18,986 bases of DNA from contig CAMKMK010000012.1 in NCBI GenBank assembly GCA_946413885.1, positions 1 to 18,986 of the forward strand. Reading direction: 5' to 3'. Below are positions 1-6,532 of this stretch, piece after piece (the first letter of the stretch is position 1; every line of letters starts with the position of its first letter). Position numbers and translations under genes: made by a program. This DNA comes from an uncultured Prevotellaceae bacterium. GTDB taxonomy: Bacteria > Bacteroidota > Bacteroidia > Bacteroidales > Bacteroidaceae. The notes under the pieces were generated by a model. It saw only the letters and a list, made by a program, of their open reading frames with translations. It was not told the origin of the DNA and made no database searches.

Positions 1-980
1 AATGCGAGGATGAGATAGCTGGTTGTTCAAGTGCCGTTGGTGCTTCTTTCGCAGGAGCGTTGGCTGTTACATCTACCTCTGGTCCTGGTATCTGTCTGAA
101 AAGCGAAGCCATGAATCTGGCTGTCATCATGGAACTTCCTTTGGTTGTTCTGGATGTGCAGCGTGGTGGACCTGCCACAGGCCTTCCCACCAAGTCTGAG
201 CAGACTGATCTCCTTCAAGCCCTTTTCGGACGAAATGGAGAAAGTCCTATGCCTGTCATTGCAGCAACCAGTCCTACTGATTGCTTCGATGCAGCCTATC
301 AGGCAAGCAAGATTGCCCTTGAACACATGACCCCTGTCATCCTGATGACTGACGCTTATGTGGCTAATGGCTCTGCTGCCTTTCGTTTACCAAATTTGTC
401 AGAATACCCCACCATCAATCCTCCTTATGTTCCTGAGGAACTCAAGGGAGTTTGGACTCCTTACATGCGTACTGAGAATGGTACCCGTTATTGGGCTGTT
501 CCAGGTCGTGAAGGATTCCAACATATCTTAGGTGGATTGGAGAAAGACGATAAGACAGGCGCTATCAGCACAAATCCTGAGAATCATGATCTGATGACAC
601 GCAAACGTGCCCAGAAGATTGCCAACATTCATGTTCCTGACTTAGAAGTATTGGGTGACAAAGAGGATGCTGACCTACTGATTGTAGGCTTTGGAGGAAC
701 CTTTGGACACCTTCACGCAGCGATGGACGAGATGCGTGCCTCAGGCAAGAAGGTTGCTTTGGCACACTTCAAGTACATCAATCCGCTGCCCAAGAATACA
801 GCAGAGGTACTGAAGGGGTATTCCAAGGTAGTGGTTGCAGAGCAGAACATGGGTCAGCTGGCAAGTTGGCTACGCATGAAAGTCGATGGTTTCTGTCCCT
901 ATCAATTCAATCAAGTAAAAGGTCAACCTTTTGTTGTCAACGAATTGGTAGAGGCTTTCAACGCAATTATCAACAAGTAA
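1..980 (+). CDS. korA: 2-oxoacid:ferredoxin oxidoreductase subunit alpha (2-oxoglutarate type), 5'-partial
   Basis: The gene is cut by the left edge. The frame is open from base 3 and 325 residues are visible up to the TAA. With the next gene it encodes an enzyme that decarboxylates a 2-oxoacid, probably 2-oxoglutarate, to the acyl-CoA and reduces ferredoxin in the cytoplasm. The first visible residues (CEDEIAGCSSAVGASFAGA, then TSTSGPG) are the typical pyrimidine-binding segment of the alpha subunit. Downstream are the SEAMNLAV and ELPLVVLDVQRGGPATGLPT segments of this family. The C-terminal part (FGGTFGHLHAAMDEMRASGKKVALAHFKYINPLP) is the transketolase C-terminal-like domain. In Bacteroidetes the alpha subunit often carries a fused gamma domain at its N-terminus, which would lie outside this window. 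A TTG at 60 is not the start, because conserved sequence continues upstream. Substrate choice is inferred. Confidence 0.9.
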   Translation, partial: CEDEIAGCSSAVGASFAGALAVTSTSGPGICLKSEAMNLAVIMELPLVVLDVQRGGPATGLPTKSEQTDLLQALFGRNGESPMPVIAATSPTDCFDAAYQASKIALEHMTPVILMTDAYVANGSAAFRLPNLSEYPTINPPYVPEELKGVWTPYMRTENGTRYWAVPGREGFQHILGGLEKDDKTGAISTNPENHDLMTRKRAQKIANIHVPDLEVLGDKEDADLLIVGFGGTFGHLHAAMDEMRASGKKVALAHFKYINPLPKNTAEVLKGYSKVVVAEQNMGQLASWLRMKVDGFCPYQFNQVKGQPFVVNELVEAFNAIINK

Positions 981-995
981 GGAAAGGACATTATT

Positions 996-2000
996 ATGGC
1001 ATATACAGCACAAGACTTTAAGAAAGGACAGCCCAGATGGTGTCCTGGTTGTGGCGATCACTTTTTCCTTGCCAACCTGCAGAAAGCAATGGCAGAAATA
1101 GGTGTCGATCCTTGGAATACTGCTGTCATCTCTGGCATCGGATGTTCCAGTCGTTTGCCACACTATATGGCAACTTATGGTATGAATACCATTCACGGCC
1201 GTGCCGCCGCCATTGCAACTGGATGCAAGGTGACGAATCCCAAGCTTGCCGTTTGGCAGATAAGCGGCGATGGTGATGGACTGGCTATCGGAGGTAACCA
1301 TTTCATCCACGCAAATCGAAGAAATATTGACCTCAACATGATCCTGCTGAATAATCGAATCTATGGGCTTACCAAGGGTCAGTATAGTCCTACCAGTCCC
1401 CGTGGATTCGTCAGCAAGTCAAGCCCTTACGGTACTGTCGAGGATCCTTTCCGTCCCGCTGAGCTTTGCTTTGGAGCACGTGGTCATTTCTTCGCTCGTG
1501 CCGTAGCTACAGATGCTCCAGGTACCATCGAAATACTGAAGGCTGCCTATAATCACAAGGGTTCCAGCGTGTGTGAAATCCTACAGAATTGTGTCATCTT
1601 CAATAATGGTGCTCACGATGCTGTCTATTCTGGTGCAACACGTGCCAAGAATGCCATCTATGTCAAGCATGGTGAACCCCTCGTCTTTGGCGACCAGCAA
1701 CAATATGGATTGGTGCAAGACGGCTTCTCTCTGAAAGTTGTAGAGATTGGTCAAAACAATGTTACGATTGACGATATTCTTGTTCACGATGCTCATTGCC
1801 AGGACAACACCCTCCAACTCAAGTTGGCATTAATGGGCGACAACGACGGATTCCCCATTGCATTGGGCGTGATACGCGACGTGGAGGCTCCCACCTACAA
1901 CGATGCGATAGAAGCCCAGATAGAAGAGATTAGTGCCAAGAAGCCTTACCACAACTTTGCAGAACTGCTTGAAACCAATGACATTTGGGAAGTGAAGTAG
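996..2000 (+). CDS. korB: 2-oxoacid:ferredoxin oxidoreductase subunit beta (2-oxoglutarate type)
   Basis: This 334-residue protein is the thiamine-diphosphate-binding partner of the preceding alpha subunit and begins 15 nt after its stop, so the two are co-transcribed. Residues 15-22 (WCPGCGDH) are the conserved N-terminal motif of the beta subunit. GDGDGLAIGGNH followed by NNRIYGLTKGQYSPTS is the TPP/Mg2+ binding region, and the GLTKGQ.SPTS form is characteristic of KorB-type proteins. No ferredoxin-like 4Fe-4S domain is fused, as expected for the split enzyme. The length is normal for the family. The ATG at 996 gives the usual N-terminus (MAYTAQDFKKGQPRWCPGCG). The 2-oxoglutarate rather than pyruvate assignment rests on similarity of these motifs and on the two-subunit arrangement. 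Confidence 0.93.
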   Translation: MAYTAQDFKKGQPRWCPGCGDHFFLANLQKAMAEIGVDPWNTAVISGIGCSSRLPHYMATYGMNTIHGRAAAIATGCKVTNPKLAVWQISGDGDGLAIGGNHFIHANRRNIDLNMILLNNRIYGLTKGQYSPTSPRGFVSKSSPYGTVEDPFRPAELCFGARGHFFARAVATDAPGTIEILKAAYNHKGSSVCEILQNCVIFNNGAHDAVYSGATRAKNAIYVKHGEPLVFGDQQQYGLVQDGFSLKVVEIGQNNVTIDDILVHDAHCQDNTLQLKLALMGDNDGFPIALGVIRDVEAPTYNDAIEAQIEEISAKKPYHNFAELLETNDIWEVK

Positions 2001-2041
2001 AAGCATATTTTATTAACGCTAAATTGATAAACAATCATTCG

Positions 2042-3343
2042 ATGAATTTTGTAGAAGAATTGAAATGGAGAGGCATGATCCACCAGATGATGCCAGGCAC
2101 AGAAGAACTTTTGGAAAAGGAAACCGTGACTGCCTACGTAGGTATCGACCCTACGGCAGACAGCCTCCATATCGGTCATCTTTGTGGAGTGATGATGCTT
2201 CGTCATCTTCAGCGCTGCGGCCACAAGCCCTTGGCTCTGATTGGTGGAGCGACAGGCATGATTGGTGACCCCAGCGGCAAGAGCCAAGAACGTAATCTTC
2301 TCAACGAGGAGACACTTCGCCACAACGTGGAATGCATCAAGAAGCAACTGTCACGTTTCCTTGATTTTGAGAGCGATGCGCCCAACCGTGCCGAATTGGT
2401 CAACAACTACGACTGGATGAAAGACTTCACTTTCCTGGATTTCGCACGCGATATCGGCAAATGCATCACCGTCAATTACATGATGGCAAAGGATAGCGTA
2501 AAGCGTCGTCTAAATGGCGAGGCACAGGATGGAATGTCGTTCACAGAGTTCACTTATCAGCTCTTGCAAGGCTACGATTTCCTGTACCTCTATCAGACCA
2601 AGAACTGCAAACTCCAGATGGGTGGTAGCGACCAATGGGGAAACATCACGACTGGCACAGAACTCATCCGCCGCAAACTGGGCATAGAAAACGAAGCCTT
2701 TGCTCTCACTTGTCCTCTCATCACGAAAGCTGACGGTAAGAAATTTGGAAAGACGGAAAAGGGCAACATTTGGCTCGACCGCAACCGTACAAGCCCCTAC
2801 ACTTTCTACCAGTTCTGGCTCAATGTTGCTGACGCTGACGCAGAGCGTTACATCAAGATATTCACCTCCTTGGACAAGGAAACCATCGAAAGCCTCATCG
2901 AGGAGCATCGCCAGGATCCAGGTCGTCGTGTACTGCAGAAAAAGTTGGCAGAAGAAGTGACCGTGATGGTTCATGGACGCGAAGATTACGAGTTGGCTCT
3001 CGAGGCCAGCAATCTCCTGTTTGGAAAGGCAACAAAGGAGAGTCTGGTCAAACTGGACGAGCAAACCCTTTTGGACGTGTTCAGCGGAGTTCCCACCTTC
3101 GAGATCGACAAGGCACTCCTGACAGGCGAAGGTATCAAAGCCGTTGACCTGTTTGCCGAAAAGACACAATGCTTCCCCAGCAAGAGCGAGATGCGCAAAC
3201 TTACCCAAGGTGGCGGCGTTTCCCTCAACAAGGAGAAACTTTCTGCTTTCGATCAACTTGTTACAGAAGAAAATCTTTTGGATGGTAAGTATCTGCTCGT
3301 TCAGCAAGGCAAAAAGAAGTATTTTCTGCTCATAGCGAAATAA
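2042..3343 (+). CDS. tyrS: tyrosyl-tRNA synthetase
   Basis: This 433-residue class I aminoacyl-tRNA synthetase attaches tyrosine to tRNA-Tyr in the cytoplasm. The catalytic Rossmann fold shows HIGH exactly at residues 43-46 (DSLHIGHL) and a KMSKS-equivalent KFGKT at 234-238, the usual bacterial TyrRS variant. GGATGMIGDPSGK near 68-80 and the QMGGSDQWGNI segment near 192-202 are tyrosine/ATP-site signatures. The C-terminal part (PSKSEMRKLTQGGGVSLN) is an S4-type RNA-binding domain. The frame stays open upstream to 1985 through a GTG-type codon, but the ATG at 2042 yields the family's normal N-terminus (MNFVEELKWRGM), so that start is chosen. It lies 41 nt after korB with no promoter box visible between them. 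It is probably read from the kor transcript and ends at the hairpin at 3370-3405. Confidence 0.95.
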   Translation: MNFVEELKWRGMIHQMMPGTEELLEKETVTAYVGIDPTADSLHIGHLCGVMMLRHLQRCGHKPLALIGGATGMIGDPSGKSQERNLLNEETLRHNVECIKKQLSRFLDFESDAPNRAELVNNYDWMKDFTFLDFARDIGKCITVNYMMAKDSVKRRLNGEAQDGMSFTEFTYQLLQGYDFLYLYQTKNCKLQMGGSDQWGNITTGTELIRRKLGIENEAFALTCPLITKADGKKFGKTEKGNIWLDRNRTSPYTFYQFWLNVADADAERYIKIFTSLDKETIESLIEEHRQDPGRRVLQKKLAEEVTVMVHGREDYELALEASNLLFGKATKESLVKLDEQTLLDVFSGVPTFEIDKALLTGEGIKAVDLFAEKTQCFPSKSEMRKLTQGGGVSLNKEKLSAFDQLVTEENLLDGKYLLVQQGKKKYFLLIAK

Positions 3344-3369
3344 AAAGATCGGAAATGTGATGGTTTTTG

Positions 3370-3405
3370 GAAAGAGAAAGCAACAATTTTTCTCTTTTCA
3401 TTTTC
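3370..3405 (+). terminator. probable AT-rich terminator after tyrS
   Basis: AAAGAGAAA (3371-3379) pairs with TTTCTCTTT (3389-3397), extended by a G-T pair, around a 9-nt loop. The sequence downstream is T-rich but interrupted. It lies 26 nt after the tyrS stop and before the tRNA promoter. The stem is A-T rich, so strength is uncertain. Confidence 0.4.
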
Positions 3406-3433
3406 CTCTTTACACTTTTCTTTGTATCTTTGC
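3401..3433 (+). promoter_or_regulatory. Bacteroidetes-type promoter of tRNA-Gln
   Basis: TATCTTTG at 3425-3432 matches the Bacteroidetes -7 consensus TAnnTTTG. A weak TTTT at 3401-3404 is placed 20 nt upstream as a -33 element. Transcription would start near 3440, about 25 nt before the tRNA. Confidence 0.6.
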
Positions 3434-3463
3434 ACCCGCATTCTGAAAAAGAATGGATAGGAT

Positions 3464-3534
3464 TGGGCTATGGTGTAATGGTAGCACAAGACATTTTGGT
3501 CGTCTTAGTCCTGGTTCGAACCCGGGTAGCCCAA
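3464..3534 (+). tRNA. tRNA-Gln (anticodon TTG)
   Basis: A complete cloverleaf can be drawn. The acceptor TGGGCTA (3464-3470) pairs with TAGCCCA (3527-3533), with discriminator A3534. The D stem is GTG/CAC. The anticodon arm is AGACA-TTTTGGT-CGTCT with TTG at 3496-3498. The T arm is CCTGG-TTCGAAC-CCGGG. The U1-A72 first pair is typical of glutamine tRNAs. CCA is not encoded directly after the discriminator. One pair at the base of the anticodon loop (A31-C39) is a mismatch. It stands alone with its own promoter and terminator. Confidence 0.93.
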
Positions 3535-3540
3535 CCCAAG

Positions 3541-3579
3541 AAAGAGCGTGTAGAACTTAACACGCTCTTTTCTTTTTTC
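3541..3579 (+). terminator. intrinsic terminator of tRNA-Gln
   Basis: AAAGAGCGTGT (3541-3551) and ACACGCTCTTT (3560-3570) form a perfect 11-bp stem with an 8-nt loop, followed by TCTTTTTT. It sits 7 nt after the tRNA. Because the glycosidase gene on the other strand ends at 3581, the hairpin may also serve that convergent transcript, though the T-tract on that side is poorer. Confidence 0.85.
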
Positions 3580-3580
3580 C

Positions 3581-5533
3581 TTATTTTTTCTTCCAGATGA
3601 AGCGGTAGTTGAAGCGGCGGTTCGGAGCCGTATCGCCATGCAGACAGAGCGAGATGATGTCCTTCAAGGGACCAGGATTATCTGCCCATTTGAAGTCAAA
3701 ACTTTCTTCCTTTCCATTAAGTCCAAGCCATTGGGCGGGAATGGCCAGTTCCAGTTCGCAACCATTTACCGCAAAAGGAAGGGTCGTCACTTCCTTCCAT
3801 TCGCCTTCTTCAAAGTGCATCAGCGTGGTGGTTCGCGCATCCTTCACAAGGCGGTTCACCACGAAGTCGTAGCCGTACCAACCTGTAGAGGCATCCTGGT
3901 CAACATCGATAAAGAGTAGCATCCAGTCTGAATCGGTACAGGGCGAGAGAGGTTGACCAGTACGCACATAAAAACAAACTTCTCCCTTTCTGGTAAGCGC
4001 GACCTTGGCGTCTTGTATGTCGTTACGTCCTGTTTGGTCAGTATAGTGTAACCCAGCATACCCGTCGGCATCACGGTGAGTGACGTCTCCGCGTGTGTCT
4101 CGATACAAAACCGTTACGTCTTTCCAGTCAGTAAAATCGCCGTCTATACCTATTTTATTATATCCCTTGTTCACAGGAATTGGCCTTGCACCCTTGTATC
4201 GACGAATGTTCTGAGCCATTTGCATGTAGAAGTTGTCCGTATAGCCGTCCTTCATGGGCTGAATGGTACGGTTGAACTCAGCATTATACTGGTCAACGAA
4301 GACGAAGGAGTGACGAGGACGGTTCAGGAACCATGCGTTGTCGCCCCATCCATACTTGCCAGCAGTCCACTCGTTCCAGTCATTCAAATAGATGAACTGA
4401 GGATCGGCAGCCAAAGCATCATCCCACCTCTCCTGAAAGTATATGCCGTAACCAGTAGGGTTATCTACAGTCTTTCCCAGCCAGGGTACATAGGCGCGGC
4501 GGGGCATATCGTGCTCGTCAAGTTCAGGTTCCAAAGTGTGGCGCGACCAGGACTTCCCCACTCCCATGTGCCGATCGTCCATAGCCAGAGGGTGCTGGGC
4601 AGGCGTGACAGCAGCCTCTTCCAGTTGGCCCTTGTGCTTGGAAACTAACTGCTTAGGGGTCATACAGACAATGTCCAGATGGTCCATCTGGTAGCCAAAA
4701 CTCCAGTTATCCTCAGTACCTATATATCTTTTCCCCTTCGATTCATAGTATCCCCACCACATATTGCGTAGGGTAAAGTAATCAAGTATCTCTTGCGGAT
4801 AGTCACTGGCGCTTGCATCCTTATACTTCCCGTTAGCGTCGCTCGACGGGTCGGCATTATAGAGCAACAGAGGCTTGCCGTCCCAGTAGAACCAAAGGTC
4901 CTTGTATTTTTCAGCCTTATAATACCGTTCATAGAGCTGCTTGACTACATTCACAGGCTTGTTGTTGTAGGACCAGAAGATGAATTGCGGGGTACGGTTA
5001 CCCTCTTGACGCATTTTCATCATGGTGGAGAAGAGCACTTCCCACTCGTCCCAATAGCAAACGCCGTTGGTGACATCCATTACAAGGACATCCACTCCTG
5101 CATCCTGCAGCATGGAAATATCGTGACGGATGACCCACTCGTCTTGGCTCAGGAAGTAACCAACTTCAGGCTCACCCCAATGGTAGGAACCATATTTCCA
5201 AAGCGGATGACTGGTCTGCTTCCTTGCCATAGGATCTTCGTTCAGAATCTTCGTCACATCAGTATATGGTCCCTTCAAGTTGTGATTGTTGGGCGTGTGC
5301 CAAGTGATGTAAAAGATGCCCACTACCCGGCGATGGTCAGTCTTGATGTCGCCTACCGATTCATTCAGCGGCATCTGGCGCCCTAATGCGTCTGTAGCCA
5401 CCCACGTGTCGCTCATCAGGTCAGTTTCATCATTATTCTTGTCGTTCACATCTGTTTGGGCCGACAGGGTGTTCCAGCCTCCACAGAGCATCATTGTGGC
5501 CGTCAAAACGGTCCAAAATACATGTTTTTTCAT
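3581..5533 (-). CDS. secreted GH71/GH99-like glycoside hydrolase with C-terminal CBM9-like domain
   Basis: This 650-residue exported protein probably hydrolyses a glycan. Residues 1-26 form a Sec signal peptide (MKKH, hydrophobic core, LSAQ) of the common Bacteroidetes SAQ type. A cysteine at 17 precedes GGW but lacks a good lipobox. The domain from about 65 to 450 has the layout of GH71/GH99-like proteins: VGIFYITWH near 71-79, HWGEPEVGY near 118-126, DAGVDVLVMDVTN near 144-156, and FIYLNDWNEWTAG near 380-392. In that last segment the W-N-E-W (Glu388) is the hallmark of GH99/WbsX-type domains and a likely catalytic site. From about 460 to 650 a beta-rich domain opens with IDGDFTDW, the usual entry of CBM9-like carbohydrate-binding domains. 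It is a single gene with its own promoter, with no SusC/SusD or sulfatase beside it. The exact family and substrate cannot be told from sequence alone. Confidence 0.72.
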   Translation of the reverse strand: MKKHVFWTVLTATMMLCGGWNTLSAQTDVNDKNNDETDLMSDTWVATDALGRQMPLNESVGDIKTDHRRVVGIFYITWHTPNNHNLKGPYTDVTKILNEDPMARKQTSHPLWKYGSYHWGEPEVGYFLSQDEWVIRHDISMLQDAGVDVLVMDVTNGVCYWDEWEVLFSTMMKMRQEGNRTPQFIFWSYNNKPVNVVKQLYERYYKAEKYKDLWFYWDGKPLLLYNADPSSDANGKYKDASASDYPQEILDYFTLRNMWWGYYESKGKRYIGTEDNWSFGYQMDHLDIVCMTPKQLVSKHKGQLEEAAVTPAQHPLAMDDRHMGVGKSWSRHTLEPELDEHDMPRRAYVPWLGKTVDNPTGYGIYFQERWDDALAADPQFIYLNDWNEWTAGKYGWGDNAWFLNRPRHSFVFVDQYNAEFNRTIQPMKDGYTDNFYMQMAQNIRRYKGARPIPVNKGYNKIGIDGDFTDWKDVTVLYRDTRGDVTHRDADGYAGLHYTDQTGRNDIQDAKVALTRKGEVCFYVRTGQPLSPCTDSDWMLLFIDVDQDASTGWYGYDFVVNRLVKDARTTTLMHFEEGEWKEVTTLPFAVNGCELELAIPAQWLGLNGKEESFDFKWADNPGPLKDIISLCLHGDTAPNRRFNYRFIWKKK

Positions 5534-5555
5534 CGTATCTGCTTTTATTTGAAAG

Positions 5556-5563
5556 CAAAGATA
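5556..5563 (-). promoter_or_regulatory. -7 box of the GH99-like gene
   Basis: On the minus strand TATCTTTG (complement of 5556-5563) matches TAnnTTTG and lies 22 nt before the ATG of the glycosidase gene. That implies a very short leader. No clear -33 TTTG is seen at the usual distance. Confidence 0.55.
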
Positions 5564-5594
5564 GTGAAAATTATCGAATTGCCAGAATAAAGAT

Positions 5595-5616
5595 GTTTAA
5601 AGTTTAAGGTTCAAAG
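5595..5616. repeat. three tandem heptamers GTTTAAA-like
   Basis: GTTTAAA, GTTTAAG and GTTCAAA follow one another with period 7 (5595-5615). The arms of the nearby inverted repeat also contain two tandem heptamers (TTACAGT), so short 7-bp satellites occur twice in this gap. No function can be read from them. Confidence 0.7.
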
Positions 5617-5888
5617 TCACACGAAAAACCTGTGGCGCTGTTTCATAACCATATTTCTCATAGCTGAAAAAGAAAATAATCAGAAGAAAAACCAGCATTA
5701 ACGCCAAAGAGAAAACCCATAGAATCAAATTTTGTCAAGATTTCCGATGTCTTTCTCTTTGACAGAAGGAAGAAATTTGAACATCTCTCGACCAATGCCT
5801 GTTCCTGAATGTAAAATATCGTATAATCGTTAGATTATCAAGCAATTACATTATGGCATTGTAGAGCATCCCATCCTTCCAAAAGACA

Positions 5889-5998
5889 CAACGTGTTGAC
5901 TTCCGGATTTCGACGTGTTGTCTTTGCAATTTCAACACGTTGATTTCACCAACTCAACACGTTGTCTTTCGCCTTTCAACGTGTTTCGTCTCCCAAAG
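5889..5998. repeat. array of five 22-bp repeats with CAAC-NN-GTTG core
   Basis: A 10-bp core recurs at 5889, 5911, 5933, 5955 and 5977, exactly 22 bp apart. The cores are CAACGTGTTG, CGACGTGTTG, CAACACGTTG, CAACACGTTG and CAACGTGTTT. The arms CAAC/GTTG are inverted repeats, and the central dinucleotide changes from GT to AC, so the cores are each other's reverse complements. The 12-bp intervals vary but are T-rich. Copies 2 and 3 can fold into a 10-bp stem (one G-T pair) and copies 4 and 5 into a 9-bp stem. The 12-nt loops of both read TCTTTnnnnTTT. The spacers are too short and the cores too variable for CRISPR. Confidence 0.85.
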
Positions 5999-6102
5999 TC
6001 TCCTGAGAAGTTGGATTTTGTAAAGATTTCTGATTTCTTGAAAATCATACCACATTTTTGTTTTGTCATAGGAGACGAGGCAATACTTAAGAAGCAGAAT
6101 CG

Positions 6103-6290
6103 TTTCTTACAACTTACAGTTTACAGTTTTCACAGCAGCACTTACATAGCCTCAAAAATGTTGAGTCAAATTCTTACTATATAGATATATAGTAACTCAT
6201 ATTTTTACTATTTTGAAATTCTCACCATTCCTTTCCTTTTACATCATGTATTTGCTCACCTGAAAACTGTAAACTGTAAGCTATAAGAAA
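6103..6290. mobile_element. MITE-like 188-bp unit with 30-bp terminal inverted repeats
   Basis: Bases 6103-6132 and 6261-6290 are inverted copies differing at 2 of 30 positions, including a perfect 20-bp match (6113-6132 with 6261-6280). Each arm contains tandem TTACAGT heptamers. The 128-bp interior has no coding capacity and carries a 9-bp hairpin (6174-6182 with 6187-6195, loop AGAT) near its centre. Size and structure fit a miniature inverted-repeat element or a repetitive palindromic unit. No clear target-site duplication is visible at the edges, so mobility is an inference. Confidence 0.5.
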
Positions 6291-6396
6291 TAAGCGATGA
6301 TATATTTGCGTGTTTTCAGAAGAATCTATTCTTATACTATTTGCTTTGTGATGAAAAGAGAAACCACATATTTCAAAAGTATTTTGGTGAAAACTA

Positions 6397-6427
6397 TTTG
6401 TTTTGGTTGCGACTTTTTATAACTTTG
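6397..6427 (+). promoter_or_regulatory. Bacteroidetes promoter of the CoiA-SLOG gene
   Basis: TTTG at 6397-6400, a 19-nt spacer and TAACTTTG at 6420-6427 match the Bacteroidetes -33/-7 consensus at the right spacing, the best promoter match in the window. It implies a leader of roughly 100 nt before the ATG at 6533. It lies outside the inverted-repeat unit that ends at 6290. Confidence 0.65.
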
Positions 6428-6532
6428 TGAGAAAAAGAGTAATAATGATAGATTATTAACTAAGCAAAAATGCTGAACAAATGGTATTAGATACCATAGA
6501 AAGAAGTAATTAGTGTCGTAATATAACTGCTT

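Larger units (their letters stand above)
5534..6532. other. repeat-rich intergenic region of about 1 kb without a convincing gene
   Basis: This stretch separates the divergent glycosidase gene and the CoiA-like gene. It holds the glycosidase promoter, a heptamer repeat (5595-5616), a small hairpin ATAATC-GTTA-GATTAT (5823-5838), the 22-bp repeat array (5889-5998), a pair of near-identical 20-bp direct repeats (5729-5748 and 6015-6034, 18 of 20 matching), a 188-bp inverted-repeat unit (6103-6290) and the promoter at 6397-6427. The only sizeable open frame (5915-6184) runs straight through two repeat families and is probably not a gene. Its base composition is AT-rich. Confidence 0.8.

Noticed and set aside
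1985..2041. Extended tyrS start upstream of 2042
   Set aside because: It would overlap the end of korB and add 19 residues without family similarity; the ATG at 2042 fits the family.
4076..5386. Open frames of about 190 codons opposite the glycosidase gene
   Set aside because: They show no domain signatures and mirror the coding of a 650-residue protein with signal peptide and conserved motifs.
5483..5533. Lipoprotein signal on the GH99-like protein (Cys17)
   Set aside because: The residues before the cysteine (Met-Met-Leu) do not form a lipobox, and a standard SAQ cleavage site follows at 24-26.
5889..5998. CRISPR array
   Set aside because: Cores of 10 bp with 12-bp intervals are far below CRISPR dimensions, cores vary and invert, and no cas gene is near.
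5915..6184. 89-codon open frame on the plus strand in the intergenic gap
   Set aside because: It runs across the 22-bp repeat array and into the inverted-repeat unit, has no recognisable domain, and its residues simply reflect repeat sequence.
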